Shown: positions 52,974 through 64,000 of the stretch, piece by piece | How the letters are laid out: each line of letters starts with the position of its first letter | How positions within the stretch are numbered: the stretch's first letter is position 1 | Assembly: GCA_030248215.1 (NCBI GenBank) | Contig: JASANG010003948.1 | Span: 48,243 to 112,242, forward strand | Source: Enoplolaimus lenunculus | Lineage: Eukaryota > Nematoda > Enoplea > Enoplida > Thoracostomopsidae | Direction of reading: 5' to 3' | Length of the DNA: 64,000 nt | Program-made: the position numbers and the translations under genes | The notes under the pieces: generated by a model | The model's database searches: none | What the model saw: the letters and a program-made list of their open reading frames with translations, nothing else | Told to the model about the DNA's origin: nothing

Positions 52974-53193
52974 TAGTCATCTCTTGTTCGATCTTTATTT
53001 ACTTACTGCCAAGCAGCTTTGAAGTACTTGCTTAGGTTCTACCAAAAACGAATGATGTTCCAAATATCGAACTGCGGAGCCGGATCCTGTTGAAAAATCA
53101 TTTGCCGCAAAGATTTGTCCGGCTGCATAATACTGCATATATATTTCCCTCATCTGAAGAGGAATTGGCTAGGTTCCCGAAATCTTACTTAAC

Positions 53194-53452
53194 CCTTTCT
53201 CGCATGAATATTTTCTATTTCCCCCTGAGACCTACTTTTATGCTAGGATTCGAACTCCAGTGACTGGAGTGGGACGCGTATACCATCACCACTCAGCTAT
53301 ATTAGCTTGACGCTCGAGCCCGAGGGGGCTCTCACGTCTTGTGATTTTTTAGTACAATGTATACGTGTTGCAATTGTTAAACACGGTGCGATTAACGTAT
53401 ATACACTGCGCTTAGTTGCCTATAGGCAACTCAATGTGAGAAGGGGTTAAGT
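53194..53452 (-). mobile_element. tRNA-derived SINE, family S3
   Basis: Minus-strand copy of 16607-16870, with perfect palindrome GTTGCCTATAGGCAAC in the head and B box in inverse GGATTCGAAC. Upstream of the first par-1 exon found. Confidence 0.8.
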
Positions 53453-53866
53453 ATTTCGCCAAATGTCAGCAATTGTCATAACAAAAAAGTAATATAGTTT
53501 TGCTTATATATGCAAAACTCAAATGATCCCGTTGCGACTTTGCCGAATCCGAATACGTATAATTTTTTTCGCGTTGAATCTTACTCGAACGGGCGTGTTT
53601 TTGCTACCATATATATGCTAATGTAGGTTAGTTTTTTTTGACCTGAATGAAAACTGAACCAGAACGCTTTTGAAGACGCCAAAATCGGCGTGCGTGCCAG
53701 TGTGGTTAAGCATATGTTTATTACTGGTGTATATTTATTGTTCTTTGCCTGCGCTCAAACCAAGAACCTACTCTGCTGTATTGCTATTGTCAAGGTTCGC
53801 TCGCTGCGTGATGTGGCTGATCAGATAAGATTCTATTTTGTCGTTGATTCTTGTTTCTTCTTCCAG

Positions 53867-54983
53867 GTCATCATCGCTCAATCAGTCTGGCAACAGTCGC
53901 CGCGATTATGTTGTGAGTAATGCAACTAATATCGGCTATAACAACAGCAACAACAACAACAACGACAGCAACAACAACAACAGCAACAACAACAACAGCA
54001 ACAACAACAACAACAGCAAACATTGTGCCAGTGACTTAGCTGCCGACAGCAATTGTAGCAGGTATTTTATAGAACGCCAACAACAAGAACAACAACAACA
54101 GCAACAACAACATAACACCGTCGCTGTTATTCGTCGTCGACCAAGCGCCGGATATCGCAGTATAGTAATCCAGCAACCGTATCAGAGTGTTGCAACAGCG
54201 ACAACAACAACAACAACAACACCAACACCAACACCAATAAAAACAATAAAAACAACAACAAAACATACAACAAACGGATATTTGCTAAGTCCATTCGCGA
54301 GCTGCTCCGCCGGTGCTACAACAACAGCAACAACAACAACAACAACAACAACAACAAGAAACTTATTACCGTTTCAATTTTATTATCCTCGCGAAGTTTG
54401 TGTTGCCGGCAGCGTCATTTCGCCCATGAAATACGATCCGAACGAAGCGACGCCGGTCACCGCGGCTACTGACACCGCAGACGTCGTTGTCAGCGAACAT
54501 CATCCGGACAACCAATCAGCGACAGCGTCTGATGACATCATCGCTGTTGCCGGCGGTGCTGGAGCGATCCAGACAGCGACTGGCGACGACGTCATTGTGC
54601 CGTCAGCGAAGCTGCCGAGTAACGGCGGCGGCTTTTCTGGCGACGATGGCAGTAGTAGCGGGCATCGTTGTCCGTTGTTTGATGTGCAGTCGTTGCCGAT
54701 GCCGCCAGCGCCGCCGCCGCCGCCATCTTCTGCCTTAATTAATCGAACTTCCCTACAGCCTGTGCCTGAAAGCGTTGCGATATCGAATTTGCGTAGTCCG
54801 CCGTCGTCGGGTGCGGGCGTGGCTGATCTGGCGGCGAGGGCCGAGCCTGGCGTGATGGCACCGGCTGCAGTTGGACCGCCGGTTGTGTCACCTGCCGCCG
54901 GCCCACAGCCTGGCGGATATCATCAGCCGGGCACAAAGCGAACTGGAGTCGAACGTGATGTGGTGGCGTCAAGAAATCGAAGG
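53867..54983 (+). CDS. par-1: par-1 exon: Asn/Gln/Thr-rich N-terminus
   Basis: 1117 nt. The acceptor has a long pyrimidine tract (TTGTTTCTTCTTCCAG) and the donor is GTAAGT. The frame opens after a TAA at 53826 with no ATG upstream, so the exon must be entered by splicing; its first base completes a codon. Asn, Gln and two Thr tracts (about 53938-54019, 54073-54115, 54198-54275 and 54318-54356) all come from CAA/AAC/ACA-type repeats. A GC-rich Pro/Ala/Gly part follows. Assignment to par-1 rests on phase and adjacency. Confidence 0.75.
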
Positions 54984-57900
54984 GTAAGTGAGCTGTTTTG
55001 GGGTTGGGGCGTATGAAATTTGGCTGGAAATGCGTGGTTTGAATGCAGAGAGGAAAGTAAGAATGTTTTTTTGAGAGTAGTACAATTAAACTAAAATAAA
55101 CTTTATCCCTACGTAAGACAGTTTTTTAAGTTACTACGGGTATGTGCAGTGCAAAATGACAGCAAGACGTCAAAACGCTTTATGATACGAATGTTGCGGA
55201 TGTTTTTACAGTTTGCAGTCAAAAAAATAGAAACTATTAACTTTTCCCCGCGTGAATATTTACAATTTCGTGTGAGTTATCATTTCAAACTATAACTCGA
55301 ACTCCAGTCTCATTAGTGGCCGCAGGGTGCAAAGTGGAACTGGATTATACCGGGATCGGAATCGGAACAGCAAATTTATACCGCAATCGGAATCGGAACA
55401 GCAAATTTATACCGCAATCGGAATCGGAACAGCAAATTTATACCGCAATCGGAATCGGAACTAGACAATTTGTGACTATACGGATAATTTGTAGTAACAA
55501 GTATAATATTGATTTAAGATGTATGTTGGCTGGCAACGATTCTCAAAAACGTTGCATGAACAAATTGCCAATCATCTCTTGGCTCTGTAAAGCTAAACTA
55601 CAATCAATTATTGATAAGTTAGCTCATCGAAAACAATTTAATAGATAAATGATGCAGAATTTTTATACATCATATCACAACAAGTAGGCTTAAAATTAAA
55701 ATATGGAAATTCCGATTCTGATTGATTGTGCAATCGGAATTGGAATCGGAACTCGTTTTGCATCTGAATTCTAATCGAAATCGGTATTCCGATTGCGCCC
55801 TGCTGGTGGGAGTCGTTTGCTGTCGCCGATCAGTTATAAGGAGCTTGGGTTGGTCCTCGAGTGCGGGCTTTTGTCTCTTGTCGAAGTTTTACGCTGTACA
55901 TACATACATACATGCATATGTGTAAGAATTTGTTGCGTGGAGCAGGTTGAAATTGGCCGCACATGGGGGCAGATCGTCCCATATGACTCACAGACGGATT
56001 CTGAAAACGGGCAACGAATTTGAATACAACTGTACTGAATAAGTTAAAAAGTCGCAGAAAAAATACATTAATTGCATAGAAAAAATGGAAATAAACAAAA
56101 ACATCCCTGAAATACTGTTATTGTTTTTTGTTGTTTTTATATATAACTGCTATTTTCGTGGGCCACATAGGAGGTACAAAAACTCCCTCATGGTGCGGAT
56201 CGCTGTGGGGCGGTAGCAGACGGCTCTAAAGTGGGAAGTGGGTAGCAATTTTTTACCCGACTCGCGCTCTACCCATGCAGTCAAGATTTTTTACACGCGG
56301 GTATACCTGCACAAAAAAGATCTACCCAGGACTCACGACCCACCTTTTACCCGCGCCTGTGAAGTCAAACCAGTGTTTTAAAGATTGCTGGTGATTCGTA
56401 TTTTAATGAAGTTTTGCGATATAGCTTCAGTGAATTTTACAAATAAATTCTTTTACTAGAAGCAACCAAATTTCAAACGCCAGCTAAATAAAGCACGGGC
56501 AGCGCCTGACCAGAAATAAAACAGACAATAGCGACTGCCCTCCCCATCAAATAGACTCGGTCTAAAAGTAAACAATTTTGAATTGTACTTGTACGGCCCC
56601 CCAACAGCAAAAGTATTTGGGGCTAGTGTATATATCATTAGATCTCAGCTGAAATAGAAAATATGCATGCCGGATAGAGTTAGAATGGAGTGTGCCCAGG
56701 GATCGGCCGGATATTAATTTTACCGGATACCGGAACCGAATGATAATTTTAGCACCGGAGCCGGATGTTTGAAGGTATTTAAATCGTGCAAAAATATATA
56801 TTTGCGTATTTAAGATTAATTTTTGCTTGAATTTTTTATTCCATGTCAGTGTCCACGCTTGACTTGTCCGAAACTGCAGTCGCTGCAGAATATCTAGTAT
56901 TTTGACATGTAAAATGCAGTTTTATAATATTTGGAACCACAACCGCAAATATCCGGTATCCGGTGTAGGTTTATACCAGATACCGAAACCGGACGTGGAT
57001 GTCGCTTTTTGCCGGATATTAAACCGGAACCGGATATCCGGTCGATCCGTGGTCGTGCCATGCGGCGACTGCTGTTTACTCTAATTTATTGATTTAGTAA
57101 ACGCCAACACACTCTATGATCCAGTACATTTCACTGTAGTTTATCGCGTATGTATGTGTGTCATGTCGAAGTACGCAGCTACGAGGATTTTCAGGTCAAA
57201 ACGTTCCTGTTCGAAATTTAGAAGCTTCTTCAAATTGGTAGTCCTTGACAAGAGCATCAATTGTAAAAACACACTTGTATCGAATATGCTTGAGGACATT
57301 ACTAAATGGTGTCCATCCATAGGATGACTGAGTTTCCAGACCGCTGCTGGCTACGAACCCGTGTGTGTATTTTTTTGTTGAGCTGTAAATTGAGCGACAG
57401 AAGTCGATGCCTGCCGGCAACAACAAGCGACGGATCTTAAGGGTTGTAGGCGGTTTGGTTGTTGTGTATCAATTTTGGATTTAAAGTTTTTCAAAAAATT
57501 ATTTCGATTATAAGTGTAGAAAGGAAACACGATATATTTGTACCGGTGACGTTGAACTGTAAGCTGTTTTGTTCGTTCGTCATATGTTTTGTTCGTTGGT
57601 CATATGTTTTTGCGGTTTCCAGCGGTTTTTTGTTGCAATTTTGATTTTGCGTATCGTTGATGGCAGAGTTTTTTAAGGTTTATTGCACTGTGTTTTGATT
57701 GCTGTTTGTTTTTTTGTAAATTGTCTTTAAGAAAGGATTAACGATATGCAAGCCGGGTGGGATCGGACTTTGCCCCCACCCCCACACCCGCCCTGTAGAA
57801 CGTTTTCCAACGGTGCTTGTAAGTCAGTGAAAATCCTAGTATGCCAGTCGTGAAAATTTTTTAGCTTCCCCGTAGCAAAGCGAGATGAATACTGGCCTGG

Positions 57901-60900
57901 TCCAAGGTCTACCGTGTGAAAACGGAATTTTTTGATTTACGCTACAATTTTGGACTCAGAAAATTGTTTGTTTTAAGTAAAACGGGATCGGCGAAAATTG
58001 TCATCCGGTTCCGGTATTCTAATTTGTCGGCTATTTGTCCGGAAAAGTATTACATACGTAACTATGTATATACTAAACTGTTGGTAAGAAATTACCGTAC
58101 ATTATCATCATATTGACTTTTTTTGAGACGGTAATAGTACTTAGAAAATCTGGTCGTCAGTGATTCGTTGAACCGAAGTATACAGCGATCGGGTTTCAAA
58201 CTGTCGAACTCTGCTGCAATTGAGCGTCTCTAACTTTTGGTACACAAGTAGGGCAAATTAAAATGGCGAAAATGTACTCAATTTCAAACTTCACCATTCG
58301 CTAGTTTGAACGTAACAAGACGTATCATCAACTGGTGATAAGTGCTACTAGACACATTTGAAAATATTTGGCCCTTGGTTAATTGCGGATTATTTAGTAT
58401 TTTAGAATCGTAGTAAACTTGTTGTTTATTTGTCATTTAAATATTCTACAGTCGGCGGCGGTTTCAGTATCTTTCTGGTTATAATTACGTATTCGAAACT
58501 GAATGATTGATCAGGATTCGAAACTCGCAGGATATCAATGGTTAATAATGCAATTGTCTGATTTTGTACCAGTTTCAGCTACTAAAAATAAACCCAAGGT
58601 GAAGTTAACGGTAAATACAGCCTGCATTAAGTTTGGGGTGGGTTGAATGTTGAAATTTTTGTATCAAATATCACATTTACCGTTAGTTGTTACAGTAAAA
58701 AAATATATGTTGTTTGAATATTTGTCGCCGTTGTTGGAGAAATCTAAATGCTGATGAGCGGAAACGGAACGGACATATTCCGGTTAGAATTCCAATTCAA
58801 AACGAGTTCCGATTCAGAGTAGAAATTGCGTTGAAAGTTTGCGTTTTGTGTATATTGTTCTGATTATATCCAGACATTTTTGTGTAAATTGTGTTGTTTT
58901 TGACAATTGTAAGGGTGGGTTTCAGTTGCGTTGTACAGAGGTAAATAATTGAAATACTCAATATATATGTGGTTGATCGTACCGTTTCGATATTTTAAGT
59001 TTCGATACAGAATCCGACAAAATTTCGGTATAAATTTAGTGGTTCCGATTCCGGTACGTATAGTACAGATGTGTTTTACACACTGAAATGCTCTGTACGT
59101 ATACCAGGGTTTCAATCGGAATTGCGGCTCCGATTAGAATTCCGACTTAAAACGAGTTCGGATTCCGATTCCGATTGCACAGTCAATCAGAATCGGAATT
59201 TCCACATAACAGTAAACGAATTTAAACGTACTGAGGCATCAAGCTAAAACTAGCGAATTTGAATATTCACCAAATTTTTTATATTTACCCAACCTACTGC
59301 CGAGGGTGCAATCGGAATTCCGATTCCGATTATAATTCCGGTTCAAAACGAGTTCTGATTCCGATTGAACAATCATCAATCGGAATCAGAATTTCCACAT
59401 TTTAATTTTAAGCCTACTTGTTGTGATATGATGTATAAAAATTCTGCATCATTTATCTATTAAATTGTTTTCGATAAGTTAACTTATCAATAATTGATTG
59501 TAGTTTAGCTTTACAGAGCCAAAAAATGATTGCCAATTTGTTCGGGCGACGTTTTTGAGAATTGTTGCCAGTCAACAGACACCCTAAATCAATATTATAC
59601 TTAATACAGATTATCCGTATAATCACAAATTTTGTAGTTTCGATTCCGATTCCTGTATAAATTTGCTGTTGCGATTCCGGTATAACTTTGCTGTTCCGAT
59701 TCCGGTATAACTTTGCTGTTCCGATTCCGGTATAACTTTGCTGTTCCGATTCCTGTATAAATTTGCTGTTCCGATTCCGGTATAAATTTGCTGTTCCGAT
59801 TCCGGTATAATCCAGTTCGGCTTTGCACCCTGCTTTATACATCTGATGCTTTATTCTAGTTGTATTTTCAGACGGATAGTTCAACAAGTGGTAGCGGAGG
59901 AAACGCCAGTGTACAACAACAACAACAACAACAGCGACAACTGCAGCAACCGAAAACGCGTCGGAGCAGCGCAACAGAGCCTCATTATCATCACAACAGC
60001 GGCAGCGGAAGCGGAACTAGCAACACTGCAAACTATCAAGCGGCCGGAACCGGATCTGGAAGCAGTTCAGCGCGTCGAAATAATACCGGAAGCGGAACCG
60101 GCCATCATCATCATCATCATCATCATTCAAGCGACGAACCGCACATTGGCAAGTATCGACTGATTAAAACGATCGGGAAAGGCAATTTCGCCAAAGTCAA
60201 ACTCGCCAAGCATTTGCCGACTGGAAAATTGGTGAGTTTGGTGTTTTCGTGTGTTTTTGTTTTGTTGGACTTTAATTTCTACAAAATTGGACGATAAAAT
60301 GTTTCAGCTAACAATAATTGACATCGAATTTGGTCTGAAAATATAAAATTTGTTATAATGTTTTATGTATATAATTGTGTCTACACGGTTACCCGAATCC
60401 GGTTCCGGTATCCGCTGTAAACCACCGACGGATACCATGATGGTTGTGTTTGCGGTTTCAAATACCATAAAACTGTTTTTTGCACGTCAAAATACTACAG
60501 CTGTTTTGTAGCGACTGCAATTGCGAGCACAATTTATGAATGGACACTGATATGGAATGAAAAATCCAAACCAAAAATTAATCTTAAATCCATAAATGCG
60601 TACATATTTTTTGCACGACTCAAAGATTTCCAACAGTGTACAAATTTAGATCCGATATCCGGTGAACATCCTGTTCCGGTACAAAATTAACTATCCGGTT
60701 CCGGTATTTGGTAAAATTAATATCCGGTCGATCCCTATTATATATACGTATGTATTTTTATATATTTTCTATAGTAATGTGTATTGTTTGATCAGTCCTT
60801 CAGCAGGCTCTAATGGTTTGACATGGGGGGTTGATTGGAATGCAGGCTACTTCTGAAATTACAAAAACTATACATACCACAATCGATACGGTTGTTTAAA

Positions 60901-60997
60901 AATATCGTCATGAATGTGACGTATGTATTTTGATTTATTGCAGGTTGCGATTAAAATCATCGATAAAACTCAACTCAATTCGAGCAGTTTGCAGAAG
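53867..60997 (+). CDS. par-1: PAR-1/MARK Ser/Thr kinase, N-terminal exons, 3' part off window
   Basis: Exons 53867-54983, 59872-60231 and 60944-60997 join in phase 0. The protein has a long low-complexity N-terminus, then [20 protein letters not shown] with LAKHLPTGK and [18 protein letters not shown]. This is the start of a MARK/PAR-1 kinase domain: glycine-rich loop GKGNFAKV and beta-3 lysine in VAIK. The 54-bp VAIK exon has boundaries of the expected type. PAR-1 phosphorylates microtubule-associated proteins and polarity factors at the cell cortex. The codon before VAIK is Leu (TGKLVAIK) where relatives usually have Glu. Introns are about 4.9 kb, 0.7 kb and over 3 kb. The expected next exon (LFREVRIMK) was not found before 64000. 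The start codon lies in an unidentified 5' exon. Confidence 0.92.
55323..55802 (+). mobile_element. hAT-like MITE, family H1, with tandem arm units
   Basis: CAGGGTGCAAAGTGGAACTG to TCCGATTGCGCCCTG. The left arm has three copies of a 32-bp unit (ATACCGCAATCGGAATCGGA plus ACAGCAAATTT). In par-1 intron. Confidence 0.85.
56697..57049 (+). mobile_element. hAT-like CCGG-type MITE
   Basis: CAGGGATCGGCCGGATATTA left; GGATATCCGGTCGATCC right; subterminal GGATACCGGAACCGAATG. In par-1 intron. Confidence 0.75.
57050..58199. other. par-1 intron, no repeat identified
   Basis: No exon-like ORF and no repeat matched to others in the window. Confidence 0.4.
58200..58375 (-). repeat. Family D repeat
   Basis: GCAATTGAGCGTCTCTAACT, CAAACTTCACCATTCGCTAG, GGTGATAAGTGCTACTAGAC and ACACATTTGAAAATA. 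In par-1 intron. Confidence 0.65.
59107..59302 (-). mobile_element. Extra terminal segment beside an H1 element
   Basis: CCAGGGTTTCAATCGGAATT and a second set of H1-type subterminal motifs (ACGAGTTCGGATTCCG), then about 80 bp (AATTTGAATATTCACC) also found next to the H1 copy at 51011-51095 in inverse. Confidence 0.65.
59303..59832 (-). mobile_element. hAT-like MITE, family H1, with tandem arm units
   Basis: Same family as 50634 and 55323, opposite strand. The arm has six units of CTGTTCCGATTCCGGTATAA plus CTTTG or ATTTG. It ends 39 nt before the par-1 exon at 59872. Confidence 0.85.
59872..60231 (+). CDS. par-1: par-1 exon: His tract and kinase glycine-rich loop
   Basis: 360 nt, phase 0 to 0, acceptor TTGTATTTTCAG, donor GTGAGT. 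It encodes a Ser/Gly/Gln-rich stretch, a seven-residue Gln run, eight His, then [20 protein letters not shown] and [14 protein letters not shown]. The kinase similarity is unmistakable. Confidence 0.95.
60384..60737 (-). mobile_element. hAT-like CCGG-type MITE
   Basis: CCCGAATCCGGTTCCGGTAT at left; AATATCCGGTCGATCCCT at right; matches 56697-57049 in inverse. Fills about half of the 712-bp par-1 intron. Confidence 0.7.
60944..60997 (+). CDS. par-1: par-1 exon: VAIK segment
   Basis: 54 nt, exactly 18 codons, [18 protein letters not shown], with acceptor TTTATTGCAG and donor GTAAGT. It contains the ATP-anchoring lysine. Confidence 0.96.
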
Positions 60998-61637
60998 GTA
61001 AGTGCAATTTGAGCAACACAACAGTAGAAAAAATTGACTGCAATTACAATAGCACTGCTGCAATACCAGCAATAATGTAAACTAGTCTGCGCGCTTTGCG
61101 CTACGCGCAAAGTTAGCGAAAGTACAAAAATTTCCTTGCAAATTTTCTTTTCATAGAACAATCACGTGTATTTCTTAAGAAATTACGTATGGTAAACAAA
61201 GTAATGCAAGGAAGTTGTCCAAAATACGTATGTGGGGCGTTCCAGCTTTAATATATAGATGTTGTGGGCTAAACTGCAATTTAGACCGTCTACTTAGGGT
61301 AGCGCAATACGTGTCGTCTGGAATAGGACGTACAAATTGGTATGCAAAGTCATCTGATGACGTCCATGCTATGGTACACGGGTGTCGGTTGGCGCTGGAC
61401 CGCCGACTTAATTGTCACAGGCCAGTATATATTATACAAGTAATAGCAGTTTGGCCTAAACTAAACTGCGCTTAAATTAACTATTTAGTTTAAAAAAGTT
61501 GGTTTTACTATATTATACGGTTTTTAGACTGAAAATCTAATATTCTATTTGTAAGCTTGGACCGCAACCATAACGCAAAATGAGATGTGGTGCACGGAGC
61601 TAAGAATATTTGAATACATACGTATATAATGTGATAA
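60998..61637. other. par-1 intron, no feature identified
   Basis: The next kinase exon is not here. Only short ORFs without motifs. Confidence 0.4.
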
Positions 61638-61762
61638 TTTTTATTATATAATATTATTATTACTATTATTATTATTATTAGTATTATTATTAGTATTATT
61701 GTTATTATTAGTATTATTATTGTTGTTATTACGTATTATTATTATTATTATTATTATTATTG

Positions 61763-61798
<36 letters not shown>

Positions 61799-61802
61799 TT
61801 AA
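61638..61802. repeat. (ATT)n microsatellite
   Basis: ATT units with interspersed AGT and GTT; about 165 bp, in par-1 intron. Confidence 0.93.
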
Positions 61803-62053
61803 ATAATTGGCAATAATTCAGTTAAGCAGTAGGTATGTTCACCGGAGACGTATCAGGCCGTCAACGCGAACCCCCACGATGTCATTTTAAGTATTTTGGA
61901 CTTGTGGGTTATTAATGGAACCGACATACTTTCGAAATTTGTATGGAACGTATATATCTGCCTTTTTGAAGTCTTAGCCGCGGCCCACGACCATGACGTA
62001 CAGTATTCCGTTGTTTTTTCTGTCTGGCTATACCCAACGTAATTAGCGATCCC

Positions 62054-62406
62054 ACTAGCGGATCCAGGCAGGTTGGGTGGGGGGGCGTACGGCATCCCCG
62101 TCAGAAACTTTTTGTTGTGATAAAATGGTGGCGTCGTCCCTACCTTACAAACTTTTCCATTCAAAATTTTTTTTGTAAAAAATAATGATGAGATCCAGTC
62201 CGTACTAATTTTGTGCTCAAAAATTTCATTGATGATAAAATGGTGATAAAGTTCAACCTGCCTGACTATATATTTTTCGCCCTCAGAAATTTTTTTGGTG
62301 GCAAAGTGATAAGGTCACGTTACCATTTTTCGCTGCCGACCATTTGCTGCCCCCCCCCCCAGCCTCCTACCTCACCCCCGTCAGAAATTTCTGGATCCGC
62401 TTCTGA
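62054..62406 (+). mobile_element. GCGGATCCAG-ended foldback element
   Basis: CTAGCGGATCCAGGCAGG left and inverse TTCTGGATCCGCTTCTGAG right; two inner copies of TCAGAAA(C/T)TTTTTGTTG-like text. hAT-like by end motif only. Confidence 0.5.
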
Positions 62407-62527
62407 GCGACCATTTTGGACCGAAAATTAATAGTTTTTTTAAAATTTTGTTCCAGCTGTGTATACTGAAGCGTTTTATTTTGAGTAATATTGTAAACAA
62501 ACGTTTGTAGCTTGGCGTTTTCTGTTC

Positions 62528-62925
62528 GCTATCCTAGATTGTCAGTGGGAGGGGGCTATCCAAGATTCTCAGCGGGCGGAGGGGGCTATCCTAGATTGTC
62601 AGCGGGCGGAGGGGGCTATCCTAGATTGTCAGCGGGCGGAGGGGGCTATCCTAGATTGTCAGCGGGCGGAGGGGGCTATCCTAGATTGTCAGCGGGCGGA
62701 GGGGCTATCCTAGATTGTCAGCGGGCGGAGGGGGCTATCCTAGATTGTCAGCGGGCGGAGGGGGCTATCCTAGATTGTCAGCGGGTTAGGGTGGCTATCC
62801 AAGATTCTCAGCGGGTGGGGGGCTGTTCTAGATTGTCAGCGGGTATGGGAAGGACTATCCTAGATTCTCAGCTGGTGAGGTGGTGGGCTATCCTAGATTC
62901 TCAGCGGACGGAGTGGGGGGGAGCT
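62528..62925. repeat. 30-bp minisatellite
   Basis: About 13 units of GGGGGCTATCCTAGATTGTC plus AGCGGGCGGA; outer units diverged, inner ones nearly identical. The 152-codon ORF is its translation. Confidence 0.95.
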
Positions 62926-63663
62926 AACATACAGAGACAAAGTGTACTTTGGGGGCGGGTGGCGCGATAATGTGTTTTAAATCGTTTATCGAGTGGATGA
63001 GTGGCGATTTTTAAGAATTTAAAAATTTAAAAAAGCTGTAAAAAAGGTGTTTTTAAGTGCGTTCAAAATATATACGTCGTAGTTAATACGTTCGCATTCA
63101 AGTTGTATATTTGACACATCAGTGGCGTACCCTATCCAGCAGGTTGAATAGTATTTTGTGGGCGATCTTGGAACCAAAGGGGGCGCCGCCTTCAGTTAAA
63201 AACATACCCCCCCCCTTGGTTTCATTCGGTAATTTGTGTAAAGCGGTGAAACTAATGGTTAAATGAGGCAACAGTGGCAAGCATGAAAGTCGCGTGACAC
63301 CGAATAACCCAGGATTAGTCGGAGGTTTTAGTTTTAAAGTTATATATTGGCAGCGACGGATTTAAAATCTTCTGGTAGGAAAGGATCCAAAGTGGATTTT
63401 TTATAGATGTCAGTGCGGCTTCTATAGGGGGTATCCGAGACCTTTCGTGTAACCTGTGAGATGGGACCCCAGGGTAAGATGTTTTATCGTTTTATGGAAA
63501 AGTTGAACAAAAACTTTAAAATTTATTGCATCGACATCTCGGTCTGAACAGTAAAGCGCAAATTTCGGCTGCTGGATAAGCATGGCCGCTGTTAATTGCG
63601 AAAATTTATACTTTGAACTCATGTCTGGTGAGGAAAGTTCGCCGTGAAAGAAAACCAAGACAC

Positions 63664-64000
63664 CAGGGATGCAACCGGAATTCCGGTTCCGGCGTTTTTT
63701 CACCTTCCGGTTCGGGTAAATTTTTACCGGAATTAAAAACGAAGGTATTAAAATTTTGTCGCTGGAAATTAAGATATTTTACTAAAAATGACGATAGAAA
63801 TAAATTAAATAGATTCCGTTAGTATAAAGTATGTAAGCTTTCACAAGCGCCGAAAATAAGCCATTGAAGGTAGATTTCGCTTGCGTGGATTATGAAAATT
63901 TAAAATACGACAGACAAACTGAATATATTTCACCAAAAATATTGCAAAAAAGAAAATTAAAATGAATTTTTCGGTAGCATGTATTTTTCATTTTCCGGTT
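63664..64000 (+). mobile_element. hAT-like CCGG-type MITE, cut by window edge
   Basis: CAGGGATGCAACCGGAATTC with GGTTCCGG and TTTTTACCGGAATT at left; the window ends in TTTTCCGGTT, probably its other arm. Confidence 0.65.

Noticed and set aside
52808-53035. ORF with VDRYRWEEKMTYRVCGPWKG as a retroelement fragment
   Set aside because: No domain could be recognised and it runs into a small transposon.
62512-62970. 152-codon GGYPRLSAG ORF
   Set aside because: Translation of the 30-bp minisatellite.

Overview
This is animal nuclear DNA: AT-rich, with GT-AG introns from about 47 nt to several kb, a LINE, tRNA-derived SINEs and dozens of small non-autonomous DNA transposons. Nothing is prokaryotic. 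The host proteins fit an ecdysozoan. A nematode-like or related lineage is possible, given introns near 50 nt and many TTAGGC hexamers, but the hexamers sit inside transposons, so they are weak evidence for the lineage.

Host genes. (1) The minus strand from the left edge to 8958 carries most of a GABA-A-type Cys-loop receptor subunit (GRD / LGC-37-like). Ten exons run from signal peptide to just past M3 in consistent phase, and one of them is a 10-nt micro-exon. The intracellular loop and M4 lie off the left edge. (2) The minus strand at 14404-20714 has four phase-compatible exons of a Cys-rich protein with an EGF-like module and a hydrophobic C-terminus. Its 5' end was not found. (3) The plus strand at 53867-60997 has three exons of a PAR-1/MARK kinase: a long low-complexity N-terminus, the glycine-rich loop and the VAIK exon. 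The rest of the kinase lies beyond 64000. A few orphan ORFs (10.7, 21.4, 27.9 and 37.3 kb) may be exons.

Repeats. The commonest is a MITE family with ends GGCC(A/C)ATGTA and 8-bp target duplications. Its interior is TTAGGC/GCCTAA hexamers, expanded in some copies into arrays of hundreds of bp (2.8-4.1, 12.1-12.8 and 20.9-21.4 kb). About 25 copies or fragments are listed in three subfamilies. There are also several TA-target foldback MITE families, hAT-like elements rich in CCGG-type motifs (mostly 41-64 kb), one TTAA-target element, four tRNA-derived SINE families and a decayed CR1-like LINE (31.5-35.2 kb, minus).

Layout. 0-9 kb: receptor gene, introns packed with MITEs. 9-14 kb: dense TTAGGC MITEs. 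14-21 kb: EGF-like gene. 21-31 kb: gene-poor, old repeats. 31-37 kb: LINE and SINE cluster. 37-53 kb: gene-poor, foldback elements and satellites (47.1, 48.0, 49.7 kb). 53-64 kb: par-1 with transposon-filled introns. The three genes have no evident functional link. What ties the window together is how closely small transposons sit to splice sites.
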